The notes: a model not told the origin generated them from the letters alone. Shown: positions 1-9,157, counted from the stretch's first letter. The stretch: 64,000 bases of DNA from Paenibacillus sp. KS-LC4 (GCF_036894955.1 NZ_CP145905.1:2994501-3058500); one strand, 5' to 3'. Numbers and translations: made by a program.

Positions 1-1
1 T

Positions 2-769
2 GGGCTGCACATTACAACGAACCGCCGGGCGCTCGATTTGCTTCGCGAGCTTGCGCCTTCCAGTGCTGTGATGGTTGAAAATGTTCGTTACGTAGATAAC
101 GGGAAATTCATCATGTCCGCAGGAGTGACGGCAGGCATGGACGCTGCACTTTATGTTGTGGCAAGGCTGCACGGCCTAGAGTGGGCTGAGCAAACAGCAG
201 CTATTATTGAATATGATTGGCATGAAGAGAAGTGTCCGGGTAGCCCGGGCCCGAGCTTGTCAGTGCCTGCCTCGAAAGTTGAGCTTGAAATTAATCGTGC
301 TGCACCTCATGATCTTGAAGCAATGCTTCGTTTATACAAGGAGGCAGCCCGCTGGATCTATGAGGCGAAGGGCTTGCGCCAGTGGAGCGAGGATGCTTTT
401 ACAATGGAATATTTATACAATTTTATTAAAGAAAAAGAAGTATTCGTCGCTTACTTGCAGGGCGAGCTTGCGGGCTGTTTTTCGGTCGAATGGGATGACG
501 AGCCGATCTGGGGAGAGCAATTTCATATGGATGCCGGTTATGTGCATCGACTGGCTGTAGCGCGCAGTATCAAGGGGCAAGGCATTGGCGCTCAACTGCT
601 CGCTTGGTCGGAAGCTTATATTCGCGAGCGTGAAAAATCCTTTATGCGGCTCGATTGCATGGCAGAAAATCCATCGCTTAACGCCTTTTATGTTAGCTGT
701 GGCTTGAATTTATGTGGCAGATACGACGCAGAGGGCTGGAGCGCAAATTTATATGAGAAAAAGCTATAA
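2..769 (+). CDS. DJ-1/PfpI-family domain fused to GNAT acetyltransferase (5' partial)
   Basis: The frame is open to the left edge, so the start lies upstream of the window. The first ~70 residues match the end of a DJ-1/PfpI (class I glutamine amidotransferase-like) domain, of the kind found in AraC-type and ThiJ-like proteins: TNRRALDLL, then VRYVDNGKFIMSAGVTAGMD and an IEYDW end. After a short Pro/Ser linker comes a complete GNAT N-acetyltransferase domain (~150 aa) with the acetyl-CoA loop VARSIKGQGIGAQLL and a conserved NPSLNAFYVSCGL segment. I see a two-domain protein; its substrate is unknown. An internal ATG at nt 38 is not the true start because homology continues upstream of it. A strong terminator follows. 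Confidence 0.8.
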   Translation, partial: GLHITTNRRALDLLRELAPSSAVMVENVRYVDNGKFIMSAGVTAGMDAALYVVARLHGLEWAEQTAAIIEYDWHEEKCPGSPGPSLSVPASKVELEINRAAPHDLEAMLRLYKEAARWIYEAKGLRQWSEDAFTMEYLYNFIKEKEVFVAYLQGELAGCFSVEWDDEPIWGEQFHMDAGYVHRLAVARSIKGQGIGAQLLAWSEAYIREREKSFMRLDCMAENPSLNAFYVSCGLNLCGRYDAEGWSANLYEKKL

Positions 770-826
770 CCGCCTATGAAGGGAAACTGCTAGAGCAGCC
801 TCCAGAGAGAGTGTGTGTACAAAAAA

Positions 827-883
827 GGAAGCGCTTGACTTGCTCCTTCAGGCTTGGTTCAAGCAGCGCTTCCCCTTTTTTTT
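827..883 (+). terminator. Rho-independent terminator after the DJ-1/GNAT gene
   Basis: Inverted repeat GGAAGCGC (827-834) / GCGCTTCC (866-873), extended inwards by weaker pairing (CTTG/CAAG), followed by a run of nine T. The preceding A-rich stretch means it may also end the convergent MFS gene on the other strand. Confidence 0.8.
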
Positions 884-903
884 GTGCTAAGCCATATTAA
901 GCA

Positions 904-2106
904 TTAGGCATTTCCTGATGACTCTTTTACCTCGGTTAAGTAATATAGAAAGGCAATGACTGGCAGAGCGATACCGATCAAGGAAGCTAACGTCCATCCC
1001 CCATAAGCATAAGCCCATCCTCCCAAAAAGGAACCTACAGCTCCACCGATGAAGAAAATCGCCATGAACAATCCATTAAGGCGACCCCGCATCTCACTGC
1101 CTAGCGAATAGATCACGCGCTGACCCAATACGAGATTTCCAGACACACCCATGTCCAGAGCGATAGCAGCAGCTAGCAGCAGCGCCAGAGCGGCGAAAGA
1201 ATCCCCACGCACGAGATAGGCAGTCAAAAAGGAAAGAGCAGAGACGGCAATTGCGATGCCGCTTAGTAGTTTAGTCAAGCCGCGATCAGCCAGTCTGCCG
1301 GCAATAGGTGCCGCTACGGCTCCTGCTACACCAGCGAGAGCGAATAAGGCGATACCTTGCTGGGTTAAATGAAAATATTCAGCTAAACGCAGCGGAATGA
1401 CGGTCCAGAATAAGCTAAAGGAGCCAAATAAGCAAGCTTGATAAAAGGCGCGGCGACGTAAAATAGGCGTTGCCTTCAATAACGAGCCTAATGAGCGAAT
1501 TAAGGCTCCATATTGAAGGGACGGTGCTGGCTTCCGCTGTGGAAGGGCGCGGGATAGAACAACGGCGAGCATTAGGATGACGATGGCGGATAAAATAAAA
1601 ACTGCCCGCCAGCCCAAATATTCCGTCATGAGACTGGCTAATGGACGAGCAAACATAATGCCTAGCAGCAGGCCGCTCATGACATTGCCTACGACGCGTC
1701 CGCGCTGCTCCTCTGCTGCGAGGAAAGTGGCATAGGGCACGAGAATTTGCGCAGCAACCGAGCCTATTCCTAGAAATAAAGCAGCAGCTAAGAAGAGCGA
1801 TGTATTAGAGGCGAATATCGTTCCGATTAACGCGATAAGGACGACAATTAATGAGGCGATGATTAAACGCCGATTTTCAATCAAATCACTTAGCGGCACG
1901 ATAAACAATAGGCCGATGACATAACCGACTTGAGTAAGCGTCACGATTAATCCCGCTGCACCTAGCGGTATTCCGATGGAAGTGCTAATCGGCCCGATTA
2001 ACGTCTGGGCATAATACAGATTTGCGACAATGAGACCGCAAGCAGCGGCTAGAAGAAGCATGAGCCAGTTCGGGATGGAGTTGTCCTTGGACTGTAAGCT
2101 GTTCAT
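904..2106 (-). CDS. MFS transporter, drug-efflux (DHA1-like) type
   Basis: This 400-aa integral membrane protein has about 12 hydrophobic segments and the Major Facilitator layout: two six-helix halves joined by a polar loop near residue 190 ([15 protein letters not shown]). The first loop carries a motif-A-like [11 protein letters not shown] and the second half has [10 protein letters not shown]. It probably exports small molecules by proton antiport across the cytoplasmic membrane; the substrate cannot be read from sequence. The gene diverges from a TetR regulator, with a palindromic operator between them. That is the usual layout for an efflux pump under local repression, so drug or metabolite efflux is the best guess. 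Confidence 0.85.
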   Translation of the reverse strand: MNSLQSKDNSIPNWLMLLLAAACGLIVANLYYAQTLIGPISTSIGIPLGAAGLIVTLTQVGYVIGLLFIVPLSDLIENRRLIIASLIVVLIALIGTIFASNTSLFLAAALFLGIGSVAAQILVPYATFLAAEEQRGRVVGNVMSGLLLGIMFARPLASLMTEYLGWRAVFILSAIVILMLAVVLSRALPQRKPAPSLQYGALIRSLGSLLKATPILRRRAFYQACLFGSFSLFWTVIPLRLAEYFHLTQQGIALFALAGVAGAVAAPIAGRLADRGLTKLLSGIAIAVSALSFLTAYLVRGDSFAALALLLAAAIALDMGVSGNLVLGQRVIYSLGSEMRGRLNGLFMAIFFIGGAVGSFLGGWAYAYGGWTLASLIGIALPVIAFLYYLTEVKESSGNA

Positions 2107-2172
2107 AATAAGAGGCCTTCTTTCTGTTTAAATGGATGGTGTCAATGCTTTGTATCTTTATGGCTATATTAT

Positions 2173-2190
2173 ATACTATACGTACAGTAT
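2173..2190. promoter_or_regulatory. Palindromic operator between the MFS and tetR genes
   Basis: ATACTATACGTACAGTAT is an 18-bp near-perfect palindrome (one mismatched base pair, TACGTA core) in the short AT-rich divergent intergenic region. Its length, symmetry and place fit a TetR-family operator repressing both genes. This is inferred from position; no binding data. Confidence 0.65.
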
Positions 2191-2264
2191 TTAAAATGTT
2201 TTTTTTCAACGCGCCCAAAATTTTATATAATGTAAAGAAAAGTCTACAAAAGGAGCTAAAACTA

Positions 2265-2840
2265 TTGAATGCAAAAAGAGGGAGACCTCGCAACGTAGAA
2301 GCGGAGCGTGCAATATTAACAGCCTCCTACAACTTGCTGCTTGAAATTGGATTTGGCGGCGTTACTGTTGATAAAATTGCTGAGCAGGCTCAGGTGAGTA
2401 AAGCGACCATCTACAAATGGTGGCCTAATAAAGGAGCCGTTGTGATGGCGGGTTTTATGTATGCGATAAGTGAAAGGCTGCCGATACCGGATACGGGTTC
2501 TGTCTTTGAAGATATTTTGCTCCATGCGACTCAATTATCTCGATTTTTAACAAGTCGTGAAGGAAGCGTCATTACGGAAATTATTGGAGAGGGACAAGTT
2601 GATGATAAGCTTGCAGTCGCTTTACGAGAGGAGTATGTCCGCCCACGCCGCGCCGAAGCGCGGCAGCTGCTCATGCGAGGGATTGAGCGCGGGGAGCTGA
2701 AGCGTGAGCTAGATGTCGAATTGAGTATAGATTTACTATATGGGCCGATTTTCTATCGGTTGTTAGTGACAGGAGATGGGCTAGAGGACAAGATCATGAA
2801 GTCATTAATAACGAGCGCTTTCGAAGGGATTAAGCAATAG
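2265..2840 (+). CDS. TetR/AcrR family transcriptional regulator
   Basis: This 191-aa protein has an N-terminal TetR helix-turn-helix (residues ~5-55) with the family pattern ILTASYNLLLEIGFGGVTV then KATIYKWWPNKGAV, and a helical ligand domain of the TetR_C (RutR/AcrR-like) type. The frame is open back to nt 2136, but I place the start at TTG 2265. AAAGGAG lies 9 nt upstream of it, and the product then begins directly at the basic arm MNAKRGRPRNVEAERA. It diverges from the MFS exporter and probably represses both genes through the palindrome at 2173-2190. Confidence 0.85.
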   Translation: MNAKRGRPRNVEAERAILTASYNLLLEIGFGGVTVDKIAEQAQVSKATIYKWWPNKGAVVMAGFMYAISERLPIPDTGSVFEDILLHATQLSRFLTSREGSVITEIIGEGQVDDKLAVALREEYVRPRRAEARQLLMRGIERGELKRELDVELSIDLLYGPIFYRLLVTGDGLEDKIMKSLITSAFEGIKQ

Positions 2841-2925
2841 CTGGGATAGGAGGCTGGTAGAACAAGCTTGACCGCAGTGCCGCTGCAAGACAATTGAAGC
2901 CCTGCTGTAAACCGAACTAATGGCC

Positions 2926-3795
2926 TCATCTAAACTGCTTGCGATATTGGCTCGGTGTCTGACCGACCCTCTTCTTGAACAGTGCATTAAAAGAGTCGAT
3001 GTGGCTATAGCCGACCATTGCGGCAATTGTACTAATTTTAAGCTGTGTTAAGCGTAAATGCTCACAGCTTTTTTGTATGCGCAGCTGATTCAAATAGCTT
3101 CCAAAGGTTTGCCCGGTATTTTGAACAAATAACCGCTGCAAATGTCGGACGCTCCAGCCAGAGCGTGTGGCCAGCATCGCAAGTGTCAGTTCCTCATGGA
3201 CATGCTGCTCCATAAACTGAACGAGCATGTTGAAGTGAGAGACATCTTTTATAATCAACGGGTGTTCGTCGCTTCGCAGTCGGTGAGTGGTAATGACCAA
3301 TTGCACGAGAAGGGTGTACAAGTATGTGCTTGCGCCAGCTGCCGAGAAGGAAAACTCCTGATACATGGCGACGAGCAGCTTTTCTATGGAGCCATCGCGG
3401 TCTTGAATCGTATGATAGGTGGCTTGATCACTTTGCAGCTCCTCTAAATAAGAGGCCGGCAGTGGATCGGTCACAAAAAAGGTGGACATCGCTTGCAGCA
3501 GCTGCGGCGCAAATAAGCAATTGTATACGATGAGCGGATGCTCGGATGGATCGGAGGTAGAAGGTCTGAACACATGTGGAACGCCAACCGGTATGGTGAA
3601 AAATAGCCCTTTGCTCACAGCAACGATATCATCGCCAATATGATGAAAGCCCTTTCCTTCGGCAACGAAGGTGAACTCTACAAAATCATGGGCATGGAGA
3701 GGGAGATTAAAATCCTCCGAGCAGCGATTAACAAAAATCAGAAGCTGCTCGCCAAAAAAATGCTCGCCTTTAAACCACTGCACAGGTCGTTTCAT
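2926..3795 (-). CDS. AraC-family transcriptional regulator, likely of rhamnoside use
   Basis: A 289-aa protein with an N-terminal cupin-like sugar-sensing domain (LPLHAHDFVEFTFVAEGKG, then IPVGVPHVFRP) and a C-terminal AraC DNA-binding domain. The latter shows two helix-turn-helix units: LAMLATRSGWSVRHLQRLF, and ISTIAAMVGYSHIDSF followed by FKKRVGQTPSQYRKQ. It is transcribed divergently from the alpha-L-rhamnosidase gene 148 bp away, with the family layout of RhaS/RhaR-type activators. I infer that it switches on the rhamnosidase in response to rhamnose or a rhamnoside. Confidence 0.85.
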   Translation of the reverse strand: MKRPVQWFKGEHFFGEQLLIFVNRCSEDFNLPLHAHDFVEFTFVAEGKGFHHIGDDIVAVSKGLFFTIPVGVPHVFRPSTSDPSEHPLIVYNCLFAPQLLQAMSTFFVTDPLPASYLEELQSDQATYHTIQDRDGSIEKLLVAMYQEFSFSAAGASTYLYTLLVQLVITTHRLRSDEHPLIIKDVSHFNMLVQFMEQHVHEELTLAMLATRSGWSVRHLQRLFVQNTGQTFGSYLNQLRIQKSCEHLRLTQLKISTIAAMVGYSHIDSFNALFKKRVGQTPSQYRKQFR

Positions 3796-3878
3796 AGCTA
3801 TGCTCCCCCTTTAACTGGATGGCTGAATAACCGGGATATGTTGGCCTTTATACAAGGTTTTTTTCTGGTTATGGTCGC

Positions 3879-3884
3879 TATAAT
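3879..3884 (+). promoter_or_regulatory. Candidate -10 box for the rhamnosidase gene
   Basis: Consensus TATAAT lies 60 nt before the rhamnosidase start with no good -35 at 16-18 bp spacing. A weak -35 is what one expects of a promoter needing an AraC-type activator. Based on sequence only. Confidence 0.4.
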
Positions 3885-3943
3885 TATACGATAACAGGGT
3901 AAGTAATGAACAGCAGCTTTTCCTGATTAGAGGAGGTCGTCTC

Positions 3944-6637
3944 ATGATCCAGATCGTTAAAGTCAGATGTGAATATTTGGATAATCCACTGGGCATTGAC
4001 GTGCTACAGCCAAGAATCAGCTGGCAAATTCAAGCGGAGGCAAGAGACATTAAGCAGCAGGCGTACCAGCTGCAAGTATCACTTGATCCAGCGTTTGGGC
4101 ATCTTTTATGGGATTCTGGCCGGAACGCTTCTGGTCAATCTGTTCATGTCGTGCTGGATCAAATCGAGCTGCAAGCGCGCACGCGTTATTTTTACCGGGT
4201 AAAGGTGTGGATTGGCGGGCAGGCTTTGGAGAGCAGTGATTGGTCAGAAACGGCCTTTTTTGAAACCGGTCTCATGGACTACAGCCAGTGGACTGCGGAG
4301 TGGATTAGCGCGCCATCCCATTTGGCTGCGAGGGAAGAGGATGCGGAGCGCTGTCCGCTGCTCAGAACCTTTGTCACCGTTGAAAAAACGGTCAAAAGCG
4401 CACGGATTTACGCTACAGCGCTAGGCATGTATGAGCTGCAATGGAATGGCAATCGCATTGGCGACTGCTATTTTACACCAGGGTGGACAAGCTACGGCAA
4501 ACGGCTGCAATATCAGGTGTACGATGTAACGGAGCAGCTTAGCGTGGGCACGCATGGGATTGGCGCACTGCTAGGTAATGGCTGGTATAAAGGAGAGCTA
4601 GGCTGGAAGCAGGAAAAAGAAACCTATGGCTCGCGCACGGCGCTGCTCTTCCAGCTTCATATTAGCTATGAGGACGGCACGGAGGACGTTGTCGTGTCAG
4701 GCAGCAATTGGCAAGCGACGGGAAGCGCAATTCTGATGTCGGAGATATATCATGGCGAGCGCTACGACGCCCGGCTGGAGCTGGAATGGCATAACGGGCA
4801 AGCGACAGATTCAGACATCTGGCATTCGGTTGAAATCATTGCCCAGTCTAAATCAATAATTACTCAGCAGGTAAATGAGCCTGTTCGCACTGCCGAAACG
4901 CTTAAGCCAATTGCTGTCATTCATACGCCGGACGGCGATACGGTGCTTGATTTTGGCCAAAACATGGTCGGCTGGGTGAAATTTGAGGTTGAAGGAGTCG
5001 CCGGACAACTGGTTGAATTGCAGCATGCTGAGGTACTGGATCAGGCTGGCAACTTCTATACGGAGAATATGCGCAATGCCGTGCAGCGCATCCAGTATAC
5101 ATTGAAGGGGAGGGGGAAGGAGACCTTTCAGCCGCATTTCACCTTTCAAGGCTTCCGCTATGTAAAGCTGACAGGCTTTAAGGCGCCGATAAAGCTTGAG
5201 GCTTTTAGCGGCATTGTGCTGCATTCGGATATGGAGCGTACAGGCTTTTTTGAATGCTCGGATCCGAAGGTGAACCAACTGCATCACAATATCGTCTGGG
5301 GACAAAAAGGTAATTTTGTCGATGTGCCGACCGATTGCCCGCAGCGAGACGAACGGCTTGGGTGGACGGGAGACGCACAGATGTTCATTCGAACAGCTTC
5401 TTATGTGATGAATGTTGCTCCATTTTTCACGAAATGGCTGCTAGATTTAAAAGCTGACCAGACGCCAGAAGGGGGGATTCCGTTCTACATTCCTAATCTG
5501 AAGCCTGAGTTTTCCGAAGGCTGGGGGGATATAAGTCATTCCTCCGCGGCCTGGGGCGATGCGGCGGTCATCTGTCCATGGACGCTGTATGAAGCGTATG
5601 GCGATACAAGGCTGCTGGAGGCTCAATATGACAGCATGAACCAATGGATTCAGTATATTTTTGAGCAGGGCAGCGATCCTTATTTGTGGAATACCGGTTT
5701 CCACTTTGGCGATTGGCTCGGGCTTGATTCCAAGGCGGGCAGCTATGTCGGGGCAACCGATAGAGATTTTGTAGCAACAGCTTATTACGCTTATTCGGTA
5801 TCGCTTGTTGCAAAAGCAGCTAAAGCATTAGGGAAGGCTGCGGACCACGAGCGACTTGCGTCTTGGCATAAGAAAATTATTGCTGCATTCCAGCATGAGT
5901 TCGTGACCCCGTCCGGGCGGTTGTCTGTCCCGACACAAACGGCGCACGTTCTGGCGCTGCGCTTCGGCCTCGTATCGGGGACAGCGAAAGAGAAAGCCGA
6001 GCATAAGCTTGCGGAGCTGTTAAAGGAACAAAATGACCATCTGACGACAGGTTTTGTTGGAACACCGTATTTAAATCCTGTGCTTAGCGAGGCTGGGCGC
6101 AATGATCTGGCTTATCGCTTGCTGCTGCAAGAGGATTATCCATCCTGGCTATATCAAATTACGAAAGGCGCCACGACGATTTGGGAGCATTGGGATGGCA
6201 TCAAGGAGGATGGCAGCTTCTGGAGCGCAGATATGAACTCCTTCAACCATTATGCCTATGGCGCTATCGGAGAATGGCTGTACAGCTACGTGGCAGGCAT
6301 TCAGCCAGATGAGGAGCAGCCGGGATTCAAGCATGTGAAAATCAGCCCGCAGCCGGGACCGGGTTTGACATGGGCTGAAGCGAGGCTTACGACGATGTAT
6401 GGAATGGTCGTATCCTCCTGGCGCTGCACAGAAGCGGGACAAATGGAAATTCAGGTGACGGTGCCGGGCAATGCCTCTGCAACGCTCAAGCTTCCAGGGG
6501 CGCAATCGGCAGCCCGCGTGCTTGAAAATGGTGCTGCGCTTGCCCAAGCGGCGGGCATAACCGCAATTCATGAAGAAGCAGGAAGTGTGACGCTTACGCT
6601 CGGCTCAGGCCACTATCATTTTTCTTACGACAACTAA
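3944..6637 (+). CDS. GH78 alpha-L-rhamnosidase
   Basis: This 897-aa protein matches bacterial GH78 enzymes in length and domain order: N-terminal fibronectin-III-like domain, beta-sandwich carbohydrate-binding domains, (alpha/alpha)6 catalytic barrel (~residues 430-790) and a C-terminal beta domain. The catalytic signature DCPQRDERLGWTGD carries the general-acid Glu at residue 470, and TTIWEHWDG carries the general-base Glu at residue 748. There is no signal peptide, so it probably acts in the cytoplasm on imported rhamnosylated glycosides, releasing L-rhamnose. AGAGGAGG lies ~8 nt before ATG 3944. It diverges from the AraC regulator, its likely activator. Confidence 0.93.
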   Translation: MIQIVKVRCEYLDNPLGIDVLQPRISWQIQAEARDIKQQAYQLQVSLDPAFGHLLWDSGRNASGQSVHVVLDQIELQARTRYFYRVKVWIGGQALESSDWSETAFFETGLMDYSQWTAEWISAPSHLAAREEDAERCPLLRTFVTVEKTVKSARIYATALGMYELQWNGNRIGDCYFTPGWTSYGKRLQYQVYDVTEQLSVGTHGIGALLGNGWYKGELGWKQEKETYGSRTALLFQLHISYEDGTEDVVVSGSNWQATGSAILMSEIYHGERYDARLELEWHNGQATDSDIWHSVEIIAQSKSIITQQVNEPVRTAETLKPIAVIHTPDGDTVLDFGQNMVGWVKFEVEGVAGQLVELQHAEVLDQAGNFYTENMRNAVQRIQYTLKGRGKETFQPHFTFQGFRYVKLTGFKAPIKLEAFSGIVLHSDMERTGFFECSDPKVNQLHHNIVWGQKGNFVDVPTDCPQRDERLGWTGDAQMFIRTASYVMNVAPFFTKWLLDLKADQTPEGGIPFYIPNLKPEFSEGWGDISHSSAAWGDAAVICPWTLYEAYGDTRLLEAQYDSMNQWIQYIFEQGSDPYLWNTGFHFGDWLGLDSKAGSYVGATDRDFVATAYYAYSVSLVAKAAKALGKAADHERLASWHKKIIAAFQHEFVTPSGRLSVPTQTAHVLALRFGLVSGTAKEKAEHKLAELLKEQNDHLTTGFVGTPYLNPVLSEAGRNDLAYRLLLQEDYPSWLYQITKGATTIWEHWDGIKEDGSFWSADMNSFNHYAYGAIGEWLYSYVAGIQPDEEQPGFKHVKISPQPGPGLTWAEARLTTMYGMVVSSWRCTEAGQMEIQVTVPGNASATLKLPGAQSAARVLENGAALAQAAGITAIHEEAGSVTLTLGSGHYHFSYDN

Positions 6638-6690
6638 TGATATAACGTTCAGCGATTGTGTGCTTAGACAGAGATCCATGAAGAAACACT

Positions 6691-6719
6691 TTGATAATAT
6701 TAATTTTCTCAGTTATAAT
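6691..6719 (+). promoter_or_regulatory. Sigma-A-type promoter of the heme oxygenase gene
   Basis: TTGATA (6691-6696), a 17-bp spacer and consensus TATAAT (6714-6719), about 120 nt before the heme oxygenase start. An 11-bp inverted repeat pair flanks it: GAAGAAACACT at 6680-6690 abuts the -35, and AGTGTTTCTTC lies at 6786-6796. Confidence 0.65.
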
Positions 6720-6840
6720 TACGTATTGATCATACGATGAGAACTTACATTATCAGCGTGAAGCACAGTGTTGTTTATGCAGACAAGTGTTTCTTCTTTG
6801 AAGGCGAAGAGCCTACAAATGGATAGGAGTGAGCGCCCCC

Positions 6841-7437
6841 ATGAACGTCATGGCCCGATTGAAGGAAGAGACTGCTGTGAATCACAAGCAGATCGAAGAT
6901 AACCGCTTTGCCAAAGCCATCATGAATCAAACGTTAAACGTAATGGACTACTCCCTTTACCTACAGAAGTTTTACGGTTTTATTCAGCCTATTGAGCGCC
7001 ATATTGCTGCTTTATTACATAAGCAAAACGTGCAGGAGCTTGGCGAGTTTATTCAAAGCCGTGCGAAAACTCCGCTGTTGGAGCGCGATTTGCTTGCACT
7101 CGGCTTAAGCGAGGAGCAAGTGCAGCAGCTTCCCGGCTGCAAGCAGCCTCCTGAGCTCGCTACTGTCGCGGCCGTGCTTGGTTATATGTATGTCATTGAA
7201 GGCTCTACAATGGGCGGCCAAATCATTACGAAGCAGGTCCGCAAATTTTTGCCGCTTACAGAGGAGGTTAGCGAGGGAACGGCTTATTTTAATGCTTATG
7301 GCTCTGAAACTCGGGCCAAATGGGCAGAATTTAGCCAAATGGTCACGCAGTCTGTATTAACGGAAGAGGACGCTAATCAAGTTGTTGAGTCAGCGAAGCA
7401 AACGTTTTTGACTCTGGAGGCTTGGTTTAATGCTTAA
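6841..7437 (+). CDS. Biliverdin-producing heme oxygenase
   Basis: A ~198-aa all-helical protein of the bacterial heme oxygenase family. It cleaves heme to biliverdin IX-alpha, CO and iron. The N-terminal LKEETAVNHKQIE contains the expected proximal heme-ligand His (residue 15), and the distal-helix motif is GYMYVIEGSTMGGQII. The frame also offers GTG 6829, but AGGAG at 6825-6829 overlaps that codon and sits 11 nt before ATG 6841, which I prefer. The next gene begins like a bacteriophytochrome, a usual partner because biliverdin is its chromophore. In this strain the photoreceptor is gutted, so the enzyme may now serve heme-iron recycling or supply another bilin protein. Confidence 0.9.
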   Translation: MNVMARLKEETAVNHKQIEDNRFAKAIMNQTLNVMDYSLYLQKFYGFIQPIERHIAALLHKQNVQELGEFIQSRAKTPLLERDLLALGLSEEQVQQLPGCKQPPELATVAAVLGYMYVIEGSTMGGQIITKQVRKFLPLTEEVSEGTAYFNAYGSETRAKWAEFSQMVTQSVLTEEDANQVVESAKQTFLTLEAWFNA

Positions 7438-7507
7438 CAGAAAGAGTGATTCACCTGCCTTGAACCGCACGTTATAGACAGGTGAGGACTTTATCACCCA
7501 AGAAGCG

Positions 7508-8020
7508 TTGGACTTGACGAATTGCGATAAGGAGCCTATACATATTCCGGGTTACATTCAGCCGCATCGTGTACTGCTGGCGGCCCGACTGGATGCAAAT
7601 AACGAAATTGTACCATGCAGCCGGAACACGAATGACAGGCTGGGACTCGCCCCGGAGGAATTGTTTGCAAGCCCATTGTCAGCGCTAATTGGGGATTCTT
7701 GTGTTAGAGGGATTATAGAACGAGAGCTTAAAGCCTCTGACACATCAGACTTAAATGATCTAATTGTATTGATTGAAGTCGGCGGGAAACCGTCCGACTT
7801 TTTCTGTATTGTGCATAAAAGTGAAGAGCTTGTCATCGTGGAATTGGAGTCGATCTCCAACAGTGAAACGAATGGCTTTGTAACCGTCAGTATCGGAGCT
7901 GTGATTATTGCTCCAACAAAGCCCGTTGACGGCTTGCTGCTGACTGCTAAAGCTGAAGCGGCCCTTTATGAAGCCAAGAGAGATGGGAAAAACCGGGTTG
8001 TGCTGTGGGAAGGGGAATAA
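7508..8020 (+). CDS. Bacteriophytochrome-GGDEF remnant: PAS-2 domain joined to the end of a GGDEF domain
   Basis: Residues ~3-115 match the N-terminal PAS-2 domain of bacteriophytochromes: [18 protein letters not shown], including the Cys (residue 6) that normally binds biliverdin, through to VIVELES. At ~residue 120 the protein jumps to the end of a diguanylate cyclase domain: [10 protein letters not shown], then [21 protein letters not shown]. The GAF bilin pocket, the PHY domain and most of GGDEF, including its active-site signature, are absent. This looks like an in-frame internal deletion of a phytochrome-diguanylate cyclase. The frame is intact over 170 codons but starts at TTG with only a weak ribosome site, so it may be a decaying pseudogene. 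It cannot be a working photoreceptor or cyclase as it stands. Confidence 0.75.
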   Translation: MDLTNCDKEPIHIPGYIQPHRVLLAARLDANNEIVPCSRNTNDRLGLAPEELFASPLSALIGDSCVRGIIERELKASDTSDLNDLIVLIEVGGKPSDFFCIVHKSEELVIVELESISNSETNGFVTVSIGAVIIAPTKPVDGLLLTAKAEAALYEAKRDGKNRVVLWEGE

Positions 8021-8022
8021 CA

Positions 8023-8949
8023 TTGGATAACGTGAGGACGCGTATTGGAGAAAGTACACAGGTGCTGGAAGGAAAAGCGGTAATATTTGCCTTGGAGCAG
8101 TCTTTAGCTATGATTGAGTTTAATTTGCAAGGAGATGTATTGTGGGCCAATGAGCATTTTGCTCAGGCTCTAGGTTATCAGGTTGAAGAATTGTCCGGTA
8201 GAAATCACCGAGAGCTCTGTAAGTCCGATTTTGCAAATAGCTATGCATACACGCAGCTATGGGATAATTTGCGGCAAGGCATCTCTTTTCAGAAAAAAAT
8301 AGTTCGCGTGGCGAAAGATGGCAGCAGCATCCTCCTTGAAGCGACGTATATGCCTGTGCTTAATGAAGAGGGCAAGGCAGTGGCTGTTCTAAAAGTAGCG
8401 ACAGACATTTCGGCCCGAGAAAAAGCCGTCACTCAAATTATGAACGATTTGCAGCTAATGGCAGCCGATCTGCTGGAACGGACAAGAATAGGCGTCGATC
8501 GCAGTAAGCAAGTCGCCTCTGTCATCGAGCATGTTGTCAACGATAATGAAATTCAAATTGATTTTCTGCAAGCGCTGGAGCAGCAAACACAAGCTGTGAG
8601 GGGCATCGTTCAGACGATACGCGACTTTGCTTCACAGACCAATTTACTCGCTTTAAACGCAGCAATTGAAGCGGCGCATGCCGGCGAGCATGGACGCGGG
8701 TTTAATATTGTTGCGATGGAGGTAAAAAAGCTTGCCCAGCATGTGCAGGAGGCAGCGAGCGAAATTCAGCACTCCCTGGAGGGGATTTCGAAGCAGGTTG
8801 GAAAGGTAAGTGGAAGCTCCAAAAGCACGAAGGAGAAAATTTTCAGCAGTCAGCAGGAGATCAGGAAGGCTGTTGGCGATTTTGCCGGAATAGGCGAAGC
8901 GGCCGGGCAACTGGATGAGCAGGCTAAAGTGTTAAATCAGATGCTGTAA
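8023..8949 (+). CDS. Soluble PAS-domain methyl-accepting chemotaxis-like protein
   Basis: A ~308-aa protein with no transmembrane segment or HAMP domain. Residues ~20-135 form a PAS/PAC sensor ([23 protein letters not shown], closing with [11 protein letters not shown]). The rest is a short MCP signalling domain whose hairpin tip is clear: [20 protein letters not shown] followed by [17 protein letters not shown]. Such proteins can signal to CheA/CheW from the cytoplasm. I prefer TTG 8023, since GGGAAGGGGA lies 6 nt upstream, inside the end of the preceding gene; GTG 8005 lacks a site. It follows the phytochrome remnant by 2 nt and was probably part of the same light or redox signalling operon. 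Confidence 0.78.
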   Translation: MDNVRTRIGESTQVLEGKAVIFALEQSLAMIEFNLQGDVLWANEHFAQALGYQVEELSGRNHRELCKSDFANSYAYTQLWDNLRQGISFQKKIVRVAKDGSSILLEATYMPVLNEEGKAVAVLKVATDISAREKAVTQIMNDLQLMAADLLERTRIGVDRSKQVASVIEHVVNDNEIQIDFLQALEQQTQAVRGIVQTIRDFASQTNLLALNAAIEAAHAGEHGRGFNIVAMEVKKLAQHVQEAASEIQHSLEGISKQVGKVSGSSKSTKEKIFSSQQEIRKAVGDFAGIGEAAGQLDEQAKVLNQML

Positions 8950-9103
8950 TGTTTAGAGCTCAAGAATGTTGATTTTACGACATTTTTGGGCTTTTACTTT
9001 TTTAATCCATTATCGTATGCGGACTCTGCATGGCGTTTGATGCTTTGCCGACATTCGAACATGCTTGCAAGATTATTAGCATAAGCCGTTCATTCAAATG
9101 TTG

Positions 9104-9132
9104 TTGACAGAGGAACATATACACGGTATTAT
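9104..9132 (+). promoter_or_regulatory. Promoter of the persulfide-response operon
   Basis: TTGACA (9104-9109), 17-bp spacer, TATTAT (9127-9132): a near-consensus sigma-A promoter. The predicted start site (~9139) falls inside the palindrome at 9136-9157, so a repressor there would block initiation. It lies in the 304-nt region before the coding start at 9254; I see no gene in that region. Confidence 0.75.
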
Positions 9133-9135
9133 GCT

Positions 9136-9157
9136 TTTATACCCCATGGGGTATAAA
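9136..9157. promoter_or_regulatory. CstR/CsoR-like operator 1
   Basis: A perfect 22-bp palindrome with core ATACCCCATGGGGTAT at the predicted transcription start. The AT-flanked C-run/G-run dyad is the form of CsoR-family operators, and a CstR-type regulator is encoded in the same locus. Confidence 0.75.

Noticed and set aside
6829..6840. Upstream GTG start for heme oxygenase
   Set aside because: The AGGAG site overlaps this GTG; ATG 6841 has proper spacing and the family N-terminus.
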